Assembly: GCA_000320545.1 (NCBI GenBank)
Contig: ADNK01000614.1
Coordinates: forward strand, 18,501-82,500
Source of the DNA: Bigelowiella natans CCMP2755
Lineage: Eukaryota > Cercozoa > Chlorarachniophyceae
Direction of reading: 5' to 3'
DNA: 64,000 nt
Notes under the pieces: generated by a model
The model's database searches: none
Told to the model about the DNA's origin: nothing
What the model saw: only the letters and a program-made list of their open reading frames with translations
Program-made: the position numbers and the translations under genes
Shown: piece after piece, positions 46,627 to 57,711 of the stretch
Layout: each line of letters starts with the position of its first letter
How positions within the stretch are numbered: the first letter of the stretch is position 1

Positions 46627-48114
46627 TGATCTCTTTTCCTGTCTACCCCTCGTTCTGTTCTCACCAACAATCCTCCCCTCCTCTCTCAAAACACAAACAA
46701 TACATGATGATGATATATCGTGAGCGGATGGTTATCTCCCCACTCACAACAACCAAAAACTACAACTACTAGTACCCTGTATCGAGCGCCCCTTGCTGTG
46801 AACACGACGAGAGACCAGTGTAGACGAGGGCCTGACACAAATATTGTCTTTTGCTCATACGGTGGTACGTACACTAATGTGTCGTGTCGAAAGGAGGGCA
46901 TTGGGAGCTTTTTTCCTTTCAGTAGAAGTGGAAGAAAGATCATCGTAGCAAAGCCATGAGCGACCGACCATTATTCACGTATTCCTTGTAGCTATCAGGA
47001 GCCAGACTGATGATCTTTGAAGAACTCTTCTCCACCCTCTTCCGCAACCAGGCAATCTGCCATAGAACAAGTAGACGACAAGAATCAAGTCAATATCCAA
47101 AGCTTCACTACCATCGCAGCGCCATCATCATCATATGTCTGAGTCTCCTTCAGACGAACGACCTTCTCATCCGCGGTTTCCTTGATTTCGGGAGGAATCG
47201 ATTGACCTTTTCTGTAAGGAATTGATAATGCTGTAAGAGGAGAAGGTAGTGCCCAACGAAGAACAAAAAGGACTTACGCGTTGCGTTTTTCCTGTTTCTG
47301 CTTCTTCTTCATTGCATTTAGCATCTTCTCACGCTCCTTCCGTAATAGACGTTGATTGGTGAGTTTGTCAAATGCAAATCATTGTGGATAATGTTGTAAA
47401 TGAGCTGGTTTTCAAGCAGGTGCTTTGGACCTGCTCTTTTGCCTCGCGTCGGCGCTTTTTGCGCTCCTTTTTCAGATTCTGCTTAATTTCGTAGTGTTGA
47501 TTTTTCTTGTTTGAGCCTAATGCGCAGAGAAGATCAGCTGTCAGCGGAAAGTAGTGAAGAAACTATGGATTTCCACAATTTCAAATCTAAAACTGTGTGC
47601 TGGCGTCAGCGGTACAAAATATCATTGAGAAGATGGGAGAGAACAGCATCTAGGTTCCGTCATACCATAATAAACGCTACCTCACGGAAAGGAAAGCAGT
47701 TCTATTTTGTCATGGATGGATTAAAAAATCATGGAAGTTTGCAGATTGAAGTGCAGCCAAAAATCTGCGCACTTCCAAGTGCTGCGATTGTGGCAACAGA
47801 AACGAGTCCACGCCCCCCTCTTAAATATTATTTAAAGTAGTAAATAAAGGCATAATATTGACACCCCTCCTTGCATTATTATGACTCTTGCATACATACG
47901 TTTAGCCTTTGCATCATCGACTTCGTTGCCGTAAGCTGGCGCTGGTGGGATAGAGCATTTTCGTGAGATTTCACAGACTCAAATTCAACACGCAATGAAA
48001 AATAAGTATGGCTAAGATACCTGCATGTAGAAGGAGGAGACATGTGGTGAAGATAAAGAGGAGAGGGGAGAGGCCGCAGGATCCTTTCGAGGGCCGATGC
48101 CGGTGCAGCGCCAT
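43241..48114 (-). CDS. OST3/OST6/TUSC3-type oligosaccharyltransferase oxidoreductase subunit (450 aa, 20 exons)
   Basis: Coding exons on the minus strand have upper ends at 48114, 47941, 47516, 47336, 47211, 47056, 46831, 46459, 46208, 45983, 45754, 45434, 45052, 44774, 44533, 44272, 44063, 43763, 43610 and 43327. They total 1,353 nt in frame, ending in TAA. The chosen ATG starts a clear signal peptide (LLFIFTTCLLLLHAAPA). A thioredoxin-like luminal domain carries the redox motif CSIC at residues 176-179. Four membrane spans follow (about 284-304, 310-335, 362-388, 423-440), with the family's MGGGMYNIIRG and NGTQYGAGGLIVGML patterns. OST3/6 subunits hold substrate cysteines by mixed disulfides so that nearby Asn residues are glycosylated in the ER. 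Unusual: residues about 45-125 are a highly charged Lys/Arg/Glu segment ahead of the redox domain. A 5' non-coding exon at 48360-48259 is possible. Confidence 0.9.
47520..47840 (+). CDS. Possible nested ORF inside an OST3 intron, unrecognised
   Basis: A 106-codon frame starts at ATG 47520 and lies entirely within the intron between the OST3 exons ending at 47900 and starting at 47516, on the opposite strand. Its composition is mixed and basic (SLRRWERTASRFRHTI) and not repetitive. No family or promoter is recognised, and chance is quite possible. Confidence 0.2.
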   Translation: MRREDQLSAESSEETMDFHNFKSKTVCWRQRYKISLRRWERTASRFRHTIINATSRKGKQFYFVMDGLKNHGSLQIEVQPKICALPSAAIVATETSPRPPLKYYLK

Positions 48115-48574
48115 TGTTGCAAGGCGATCTTTCAGCTCTTTCGGCAGTAATAATAAGTGCGCAACTTTCTGACCAGAATACAGGCCAATTATATTAATGC
48201 GACAATAATTCAGGATCTGCGGTATGAATCTTCGCATTCGCCACAACAAAAAACTCACGCGCATCTGCTGGGACTTTGGTGTCTCAGATGCGGAAATTCC
48301 CTGCACTTTGATGCATCGTTCCCAATCAAAGATGCGACAAGGGTTTGTTTCATGTCGCATATACGTTTTATCATCTAATTATCATATTCCGGCTTTGCGT
48401 CGAATATCACGACGACCTGGTGTGAGCACCCCATTCCCCCGGAGGCGCCTTCGCACGTAACTACTCTTTGCACGTAGCATTATTGACCTTAAATCCGTTT
48501 TTGACTGAGAGTATCTATTTTAAGAACCGACATAGGAAGTTTGAAGCTGCTGTAGAGCTCAGTCCAACCCTGTG

Positions 48575-49426
48575 ATGACGACACCAGAGGAGAAAGGGGA
48601 CCAAACTGGGGAGGGGGAGAAAGCTTGTACGAAAACACTTCAAGCGATTCTCAGTTACCAAGACAAAGCCAAGGTTAAATACCCGGAGGCTCTAGCAGAA
48701 ATACAAAAGGGTAGAAAGAGGAAGCATTGGATTTGGTAAACTTCGAAGAACACATCTCTGGAGAAGAGAAAGAATGTCATAAATAATCCGTAATAGTTGT
48801 GAGAATCAGTTTCTGATTCTTCAGAGAGATCCTTTTTTGCGTGTTGAATCATTGTATCTTCCTTCGAAATCAAATGCCATACAAAACCAGCGTTGAAGTA
48901 ATCTAGCTTTGTACACGCAAGGTATGTATTTCCATGCTGGAACAAAATCCGGAGAACAAAACTGCCAGAATGTGAGCTTCCAAACCTCGAGACTGCGATG
49001 GCTTATCTTATGAATAAAACCCTAAGAAGTCGTCTTGTAGAGATATCGGCCGCAGCCGCAAAGAGTTTGTCCAAATCCATAGAAAAATCTATCAATGAAG
49101 GGGAGGTTACGGATAAGAAGGAAATAGCTACAATCCGTCGTAAAAGTCTAATTCGCATGTTTGGCGGTATTGATTCAGTAAAGTTCAAAGAGACAATGAC
49201 ATTTTTCCTCATCGCAGCAAGAGAAAACGAGTTGGTTGGGAAAGAAAGTGATGAGATGAAGAAGGCTGCAACCATTTTCGCAGAGGGATTAAACGTGGCG
49301 ACCAATGGGAAACTACATCCCAGGACAATAGAAGTTCTGTCAATCGCACGGCCGCAATACAAAGCAGCAAGTGTTGTTCCTGACTTGTGGAGCAACGATG
49401 CATTTACAGTGCTCCCAAAGCAGTAA
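48575..49426 (+). CDS. Small alpha-helical protein, unrecognised (182 aa)
   Basis: Two exons, 48575-48673 and 48977-49426, sum to 549 nt and end in TAA. A 15-nt micro-exon around 48911-48925 (reading LCTRK) may lie between them without disturbing the frame. The protein is Lys/Glu/Ala-rich and largely helical (RSRLVEISAAAAKSLSKSIE; TMTFFLIAARENELVG), with no signal peptide or membrane segment. No domain is recognised. It lies divergent from the minus-strand OST3 gene (ATG at 48114), the 460 bp between them forming a probable shared promoter. Confidence 0.55.
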
Positions 49427-50323
49427 TATGCTAGAGAATATCCTCGTTTGTTAGATGAAAATCGTGATGATAAAAAGCAATTAAAGAATAAAATGACGAA
49501 GTACACAGATTCATGCCGTCTTGTAACTGTTATGGTATACGTGTAATTTACATTCGCATGTGCAATTAAATTAGCTAGCGCAGGGCTTGAAAATAAGAGC
49601 AAAGCTTACTTCACGTGTCATGCACAACTTCCTTGCCCGTAGTGGTGGCTATTCCGACTCATCGCTTGCAACGTCGTAGTATTTCTAGATGTTGGATAGA
49701 TTTGTGAGCAGCTGACGAGCCGCTCCGCTTGAATTGAGTGCTCATATCGGGTCTGGAGAATTTTTCCTATGTTTCAATTCCAACGAACGCTTTTTCAGAA
49801 CATGCACCAGCAGCCAGTAAACATCTTCGGCATATGTTGTGACTTTTGTGGACTCTGATTGACATACGACTGTTGTAGCATTGGAAAGAGACTGCTGGTA
49901 AGAGTGCATATAGGCGATGCAGCGCATATATACAATCGATGTGTACACTCAAACATAGTGCTCATACGATGGGTACAAGCTAGACAAGCTCATATGGTTC
50001 GTACATGCCGCATTCATCCCTTCATATAGCATACAGCCATGCACGTTGCACATACATAATGTACACGGATCAAGTAGTTGCAGTGCGCAGTCCAGCGAGA
50101 CAAGCTACCTGATGTCTTTTCAGCTGTGACATCAGACGAATTTTTATCTCTCTGTGCGATGCTAGTAATATTAGTGCGCCGCTGACACGATGGTCGATGA
50201 TGGACTTGTTTATTTTATCGTGTTGGGATAGGACCTTATCATTAACATTGTTGCAGCAGTCTTTGCATTCATGGCATATGGCGCAGCTCAAACTTACCTG
50301 ACCTCTAATCATCTTGATAGTAG
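49427..50323. other. Intergenic region between convergent genes
   Basis: No gene is supported. It holds the 3' sides of the small plus-strand gene and the RlmN-like gene. From about 49880 to 50080 the sequence has the CATATG/GTACAC-rich character seen in other intergenic islands here. Confidence 0.4.
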
Positions 50324-52606
50324 CTAGTGGTGGCCAGGTGTTGCACCTTCAGTTGTAGGGCTGTTATTCCTGGTTTTTTTCCTTATCCTGCTCTCCTCTG
50401 GATTTCCAAGTTGCCCACACGCTGCCATACCTAGCATCGTTTTGTGTGTCGATGGAAAAGCATGTTCTTACTATGTTTATATGTGAAAGAAACCCAGCAT
50501 CTACGAAAGTCCAATAGGCATTTTAAAAAAAAAGAGAGCCCTGCAGGCATCCACATGATGCGTCGTCTCGAATTCAGTAGTGCTGCTGCATGCGAATACC
50601 TTCGTCCCCGCGGCTGAGTCTCACGGTGACCGGCCGATTTGCTTGGCGTAACGTCGTCTGTTGCAATGGGGAGAAGCGATGGTTGCGCGTACGTGTGATC
50701 ATGATCGGTGCGGTTGGATTCGAGGATGCAGGCTAGCATGTCGATGCATCATTCTGGAGTGGTACAATCAGTGTGCTCTGCTATTATGTGCATACTGTTA
50801 CCTCGAATGCCCTTGTGGTTTCTCTACTTGCTCGCTGGAACGAAGCGCGGTCCTTGTCCCACGAATTGTACTCGATGAGATTGATCATGCACTTGATGTT
50901 CTTCGTCAGCTCTAAGAGGCGCTGTGCGTCTGCGGCATCGTCGTTGACGCCAGCCAGCAGTAGGTATTCGATGAGAACTAGCTCCGATCCGGAAGCAGGG
51001 TACAGCTCCTAGATAGTTTTGAGCGGTGGTGGTGGTGAGGATGATGATGATGACAATAGCGGTAACGACCCTCATTTCAATCCCCCCTTTCTGAATGCCC
51101 CCGCCCCCCCCTCTCACTTCCGCTCTCCCTCGAGAGAACGGCTGAGATTGGACAGCTGGCTCAACAACATGCTCCCCCTTCCCCTCCTATAATACCTCGA
51201 GGGTTTTGACGAGTACGGACAGGTTATAGCGGCGGTTAACGGGCATTATCCTAGATCGGACTTCATCCGTCGTTGCGTGCAGCGATATGGCCAGTCGCGC
51301 TCGAGTTATGTTTCGGAACCTGCCGTAACACAAATGTGCGTGAGCATCGCATGATACAAGATATAGATGATGTAAGTCAACGTGCGTGTAGTATCGTGGT
51401 TGTTTGTACGAAATGGGTGATTATTCATCATCAGCATCAGCAGCATCATCGTCATCATCGTAAGGAGGAGGAGGAGGAGTATGAGGAGGATGAGGAGGAG
51501 AGAGAGTAAAGTTGACTGAGTCATATGTAAGAGCAGTTGTTACAGTAGAGGGATTCTTGAGCTACAAATCCAGCAATTGCTTGGAGCTACTACGACGACT
51601 ACTACTTACTAACTAGTAGTGGTAGTAGTATCATAACCGTTTGATTTGAGGAACGAGGCCAACAGTGCTGACCGTGATCCTATCCGGTGAGAAATGGCGC
51701 GTATTAGGGCCTGGAGTGGTGAGGATATTGATTGCCTTGACGACAGAATCCATGTTGTCGAACGGTTCTCCTAATTATTTTATCATCATCATCATCATTA
51801 TTAGCAGCAGTAGTAGGCCGCCTTTAAGGACCTCATACTGTTGTGCTAAATCTGCTTGAGTCGATACTCCTCCTCCCCCCCCCCCTCCTCCTCCTCCTAC
51901 TACTACTGCTACTATTACTACTCCTACAACTGCTACTACAACAACTGCTGCTACCCATTCCCATGAAGACAATATTGGTTGCCTGCGGATAGCCTTCGGA
52001 TATTGGCAGATCGCGACGCACGGACAAAACCTATGTATGTTCAGAAACAGCTCCTAGTAATGACGAGAAAGATAAATAAAGATATTTCTAGCATAAATCT
52101 GCAAGTTTGCTTTCTCTCTCTTTCTCTCCCTCTCCTCCCTTTTCTTCTCTCAATCTATGTATATTCTTAGGTCCTTCCGTGTGCTCACCCTATTCTCTCT
52201 CGTTCTTTCCCCCCTCCCCTCCCACCCGGAGCTCCTCTCCCTCCCTTTCCCCTCAAAGGCTGTTGTCCAGATCTTCCTCAATCGTTGTTATCGGGCCACT
52301 GACCTGCTCTACAATTTGAGCAGTAGTGAGGTTTCGCCGAAGACCCATCAATCCTGGGAAAGCAGCATATTAGCTGTGAATAAATGATGCTGCTGTTATA
52401 GTAGTACTGGTGGTGGTAGTGGTGGTGGTGGTGTTAGTGGTATTAATGAAGGTGATGGTAAACAATTGAAAACCGATGTTATTTATGCTGCTTTATCACC
52501 GGTGAAGCAAAACTCACACCCCATAGCACAGCCAACCTAATCCCGTGCACCCAATTTGTACAAACGATCAATACTCGCTATCCTTATACATAGCATGTGT
52601 AGTATG

Positions 52607-52639
<33 letters not shown>

Positions 52640-53861
52640 CAAAATACAGAAACACGAACAAGAAATATAAGTAGACGGCATATCACGATGGTGTTTGTAA
52701 CACAATGATACCGCAATGATGATGATGATGATGATGATGATGTTGTGGTGGTGGTGATGATGACGACGACGACGATGACGACCTGTGAGGAGACACATAT
52801 TGTCAGACGTTTTCTGGTTCCAGAGTATAAAGTTCTCTCCATTGGAATGGCAACAGCCTCCACATTTCCCACTGAATTTAAAAGAGGGGATAGATTACTC
52901 ACGACGTGCTATAGTTGGTGCTGCTATCAACCATACAGCCTTATCACAACTGCAAAGCAGCATTAGCAGCAGTTTTAGTCTCCTCCTTATCATCAGCAAC
53001 AAGAAGAGACGAAGCCCTACCATCGGTCTTCTCCTTGTCCGGGGAGAATATGTACTTGCGGGTTCCATCAGCACACTCGGAGATCTGGGTTCGCAACACA
53101 AAACACACAAAACAGCATGGTGATGGTGATGGTGATATTGATGATGATGTCGCATGTCCACGACGTTGACAGTGAGAGTAGTTCATGACCTTTCTCCTTC
53201 AATTCTTATTCCCCTCCCTCTACTACTACCTCTCTGTTACAATAGGCTTATTCGATATCCTGCCGCTACCGATGTAATCTAATCATTACCTGATTCAATG
53301 AAAGGCCCCCATTCAGCTGCACCTGCGGAGAGCAAAAAGGAGTGAATATGACACTAAAAATAAGATAAGAAGAAAGCAAAGACAGCATTTGCACTTTGAT
53401 TTGATGCGACTGTATCTATCACAAACCTCGTCGTTGATCATACTAGAGATGAATCGAGGGGAAAAGCCGTTCGGATGGCGTTCCTTCGAGGCTTCCTCCC
53501 TACGTGAAATGGAAGCTTTTTGTCACACAGCTTTTCCTTTTTTTGCAGCACAAAAACTGTGCTAAACCATGTTCGGATGAAGCGCCCTTCCCCGTGTAAG
53601 AAACCCCACAGCTGCCATGCACGTTTTGTCGAGGTGGTGTTCTTCGGATTCAGCTCCCCTCGAATGTCGTCGAGATGTTCGAACCTAAAGATTTAAAATC
53701 AACGTGACAATGAATTATTGTCAGGGATACGGGGCTAAGGTATTCTTATATCTCTAGAACCAGTGTTCCATCTCAGATCTGCTCATTCCCTTGATGTCGT
53801 CCTTTAGTGAAGGTAGAGACAACGGCGAAGAAGGCGACAACGAGGAAGAGGAAGAAGCAAC
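50324..53861 (-). CDS. RlmN/Cfr-like radical-SAM RNA methyltransferase, nuclear-encoded (at least 420 aa)
   Basis: Fourteen exons on the minus strand with upper ends at 53861, 53684, 53483, 53322, 53084, 52871, 52536, 52353, 52030, 51770, 51319, 51008, 50657 and 50430; 1,263 nt in frame. Hallmarks are all present. ADGTRKYIF precedes [16 protein letters not shown], which holds one methyl-carrier cysteine and the CxxxCxxC iron-sulfur motif. [29 protein letters not shown] and NLIEYNSWD follow. [18 protein letters not shown] carries the second catalytic cysteine. RlmN methylates C2 of an adenine in 23S rRNA and some tRNAs, so a plastid or mitochondrial target is expected. The first exon listed is not a start: the targeting region lies upstream. 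Introns are short and carry TAG/TAC-type repeats. Confidence 0.93.
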
Positions 53862-53876
53862 CTGAAGAGTTATGTT

Positions 53877-53883
<7 letters not shown>

Positions 53884-53914
<31 letters not shown>
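53884..53914. repeat. GT microsatellite
   Basis: A GT run of about 33 bp lies in the intron just upstream of the RlmN exon that ends at 53861. Confidence 0.9.
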
Positions 53915-53917
<3 letters not shown>

Positions 53918-53919
53918 AC

Positions 53920-54655
53920 CGTCCATGAAGCCAGTAGCAAGCAGGATAAAATGGATAATGCTGATGATTCAGTAAAAGAATACAGCCAACCTTTGTCCGA
54001 GAGCTTATACACTTTTGATCTGAGCCTAGGAAACTTGATTCGCGCGAGGAACTAGTAGAAAACCATGTTAATATCGAAAACTCTCTCGATCATATCTCGT
54101 GCATGCAAACGACAAATTGTGCCGTAAGAAATAGGGCTTAGCTGTGTAAGGCGCTGGCTCGTTGCCATAATTTTGGGTATTTTGGCCCCGATTTGCACCG
54201 TAGAGGAAATCGGGGCGAAGTCAAGAAAGCGGCGCTGAACGTAAGTGACCCGAGTCAGTATGTTTGTTAGACTCACCGTGGGCCTTGCTGCTTGCAGTTG
54301 ACCGGCGAGATGTAGTTCACACCTCGCAACCTCATTGCAGCAGTGGGCGTGTAATGAATGCTGGCATCGCAGGAATGGCGACCGCGTAGAAGTAGTATCC
54401 TCCTCCTCTGTGGGGTAAGGAGTAATAAAATGCCGACGGCCAACACCAACGAAAATACTAGCAGCCGGGCAGAGGCTCTTTGTCTAGTTGTATCCCCCCT
54501 CCCACGGTCTCCTCCTCCAGCCACCATGTATGTACTCGAACCGATGTCGGGATGGCGTGCCGGGTGGGGTTCCTCACCAGTTTCGGAAGGCGAAGAAGGG
54601 CGAGGCCCGTTTGTCCGATATAATTCATGATAAAAATGGCCTGTGTTTTATCCAT
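53920..54655 (-). CDS. Candidate 5' exons of the RlmN-like gene (targeting region, unresolved)
   Basis: An ATG at 54655 opens an exon to 54578 (26 codons) with a proper donor. It joins in phase to 54407-54277, a basic, Arg/Leu-rich segment such as RRRILLLRGRH. Further blocks (54234-about 54082 and about 54033-53920) are open in one frame but separated by an in-frame TAG. The phase across the 54277/54234 junction does not fit, so the exact path to 53861 is not solved. The basic, hydroxylated composition would fit an organelle transit peptide. It could also be a separate small gene. Confidence 0.4.
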
Positions 54656-54745
54656 ACGACAACAAATAAAAACGCCTAGCGGACTCCGGTAGAAACGGTA
54701 GCCAGATGAGACATATCAAATCAAAAGTGGCTACATAGAGAGAAC

Positions 54746-54786
<41 letters not shown>

Positions 54787-54876
54787 GATTTGAGAACGTT
54801 ATCGTCACCCATCGTCTCCCTCCGTGTGGCACAAAGTGTCGAGTTTACGGAAGCGGGAGGAGCAAGCTGAGACGCC

Positions 54877-55400
54877 ATGAGCTATTCCACATGCGGATGC
54901 GATATGACCTCCATCACGAACGCAATGTATGGCGTCTGCGCGGCCAAGACTACACAGGACCGCAACTATTTTGCCCCTTTGCATAACTTAACGGACCAGC
55001 AGTTCACTGAGTTCAAGGCCACATTTCTCTTCATTGTGACACTTTACGTGGGTTGGTGCTCTGAGATACTCGTCGGTGTTCCACTCATGCAGTCAGGGAA
55101 TGCTGAAGCGATACAAGCTCTATGGAAGTATGCGCAGTGTCTCTTCCCCCTATTCGTGACCATCGCTATTTACTCGGCACCCTCCTCTGTTTTTGGAATC
55201 CCATTCCTTGTCCTCGGAATGTGGAAGCTTGGCTTCCCCGAGACGACTGCATACTTCTGTCGGGCGTTAACTGGGAAGCGTGAGAAGTATGGGCTAATTG
55301 TTGCAGACTTCTGCGACGGACTTGGGCTGCTGATTCATCACTCTATGTCAGCGTTCATTATCACATTTATCGCGGCCGGGGCTAACAAACTCACACGTAA

Positions 55401-55451
<51 letters not shown>

Positions 55452-56612
55452 TACAGAGAGACAGTAGACTGACAAATGCAGTAAAAGGTGGGGAGGGAAG
55501 GGGGGAGTCATAGCAATCAAATAAAAAAATTGTAGTCTTATATTTGCGTTCTGGCCTGTGTACCATCTTGATCACTCTTAATATTATAACTTTCACCAGG
55601 CAACCTTTTGACTGCAATGATCCCACTAGTTGTGCAGCACTTGATTGTCCTCACGCGTTACTTCGCTCCAACCTTGTATAATGTCTCAATGATGTGTGCG
55701 GAGGTGTGGTTTGAGCTCGAGATGTTCGGCAGTGTTTTCACACTCGACAAGCGCTTCCAAGTTGCATCATTCATCTTTATCATCTCCCACTGGTTGTTCA
55801 TGCTTGCTGCCCTACTCAACTTACTTTATGGGGGAGAAGAAACCGCGCAGGCTGGCGAGACTGTAAAGGCCATGGAACTGCAGATGATGCAAATGCCTAC
55901 AAGGTGGCCCTTATGAGAGATTATAAGGACACATGATTTTGAAGACGCATCCCTACGCGATGTTTCCTTCTCTCCCTCTCCCTCTCCCTTTCTCTCTCTC
56001 TGTGTGTGTGCGTGTGCGGGTGTGCGTGCGTGCGAGCGTGCGCGCGCGCGTGCGTGCGTGTGCTGTGTGTATCAATGAGCCTTTTCTAAACTTGAAACAC
56101 CTAGGTCGTCGCTTGATATAAACGGCCAATCGCCGAGTGACGTCAAAAAAGAAATGGTTGAGAGCACGCGACAACTCTCTTCACCACCGGAGACGAAAAG
56201 CATGAATTCTCTGAGCGGGGGGAAAAACTCCATCTCTGTAAGCAGAGGTTACTTCGAAGCGAGTGCTGAGAGTATCATGCCGAGGGGCTATATGCCTAAT
56301 CGGAGAACAACGGTAGAAGAGTGGCGTCAGCTGTTTGGATCCAGCAAATCACTGTCCAGCCCTGCGCAAGCGAAGATACGAGCACCCGAGGGTAAAGGCG
56401 AGGAGTTTGAGGCTGGCTTCAATTTCGCAATGGAGCTAATCTCCATGAAATCGAACAGACAATCCCAGGCTAGTATCAACCTACCCAAGGGCGTTCAAAA
56501 ACTTTCTAGGTACTCAAGTGCGCCGGCTACAAATTCTGCGCGTCTCTCCAAAAGACCAGACTCGGATATAAAGGGGAGGAAGGATTTAGATAGATCGAAT
56601 ATGATGTGCTGA
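54877..56612 (+). CDS. Polytopic membrane protein, unrecognised (443 aa)
   Basis: Exons 54877-55396, 55600-55903 and 56105-56612 sum to 1,332 nt in frame, ending in TGA. The first 275 residues hold about six hydrophobic segments (for example ATFLFIVTLYVGWCSEILVG; LFPLFVTIAIYSAPSSVFG; SFIFIISHWLFMLAALLNLL). Polar loops contain conserved-looking His and Asp residues (CDGLGLLIHHSMSAF). The last 170 residues are a Ser/Lys-rich cytoplasmic-type tail. No family is recognised; transporter or sensor roles would be guesses. Intron 1 contains a CT run and intron 2 a GT/GC run. The gene starts divergently from the putative RlmN 5' region, 221 bp away, with a GA microsatellite (about 54748-54775) between. 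Confidence 0.75.
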
Positions 56613-56927
56613 AGTAAACGTCAGAAAAGATTAAGTACGAGAAGCAAATATAACTTTATAGGAAGCATGTGCAGACAGCTACAAGTAGTTAGGGTTTCCC
56701 GGCTCTAATATCTAAATTTCAGCCTACCTTGTCAACCTGGGCAACCCATCCCGGCGCAATAGCATGCATTGGGACTGTATATGACGAGGACGACGACAAT
56801 TTAAATGCTGTCAGACATGAGTTCTAATATGTATGCAAATATATATATGAGACGGATGCATTGGGACTGTATATGACGAGGACGACGACAATTTAAATGC
56901 TGTCAGACATGAGTTCTAATATGTATG

Positions 56928-56959
<32 letters not shown>

Positions 56960-57711
56960 CTTATATTTGCACATGTACATATACTGACTAGTCATCATCG
57001 CGGCGTTACAACGCTGCTAACGGCGTGCAAATAAATGCACGAAAGTAGCTCTGCGCAGCTGCGCAGCTTTAATTGTAATTCGAATGCATAACACCAGCAC
57101 GGGCAGCCGCGCGCGGTCACTATTGAGAAACACTCCACCTTCTAGCCTTGTCCATCAGTTCGTGCTGGCCTTCATGTGGACATTCATATGGCGTGTATCG
57201 AGCATAATTTAGTGCAGCGCAGATGCTAGTTTGCATGGAACAATTTTTGAAGCATATTAGCTAGGTAGCTGCTCTTTCTGACCAATTGCTAGGCCGCGCT
57301 CTGGCAAGCTGCTGCTGTTCTCTATAGTAGCTCTAGTCCAACATTGCGCTGCGCATGTACGCAATTGTTGGGTATTGCTACATTTAGCCTAAATGGCCTC
57401 GAACACATAAGCGAGCGAATATAGGGACATATATGTCCATATACGAAGGCGTTGCGTGGCCTTTTTGTGTGCACAAAATGCAGAGGAAAACAAAGTTGTC
57501 ATAGATGACCATAGGAAAGATTTAGATTATTCATTACATCCGTCTCATATTCACTAAGTTGCTCGTGCGGATCGGACCCAAGCGTCATTGTCGACTATCA
57601 ATTTTTTAATCACGTACTAACATTGTAACGATAATTTTCATCACATACGCCTAATGGAATGCATGAACCTCAGCGGCGTCGTCTTTACAATTATCACTAT
57701 TCAGCTTTTGT
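56613..57711. other. Intergenic island with tandem 92-bp repeat and repeat-family arm
   Basis: No gene is supported. It contains a 92-bp tandem duplication (56764-56947), a TA run at about 56932-56959, and near 57497-57552 a copy (minus orientation) of the arm that ends CATTACATCCGTCTCATAT. The base words (CATG, GCTAG, TATGTGC) match the other intergenic islands. Confidence 0.45.
56764..56947. repeat. 92-bp tandem duplication
   Basis: Two adjacent units starting ATGCATTGGGACTGTATATG. They are identical over about 83 bp and differ at the end, where the first has GAGACGG after the TA tract and the second a longer TA run. Confidence 0.95.

Noticed and set aside
53427-53560. Possible 20-nt intron in the RlmN-like gene
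   Set aside because: A 74-nt intron from 53557 to 53484 uses a normal donor and keeps the frame, so the ultra-short intron is not needed.
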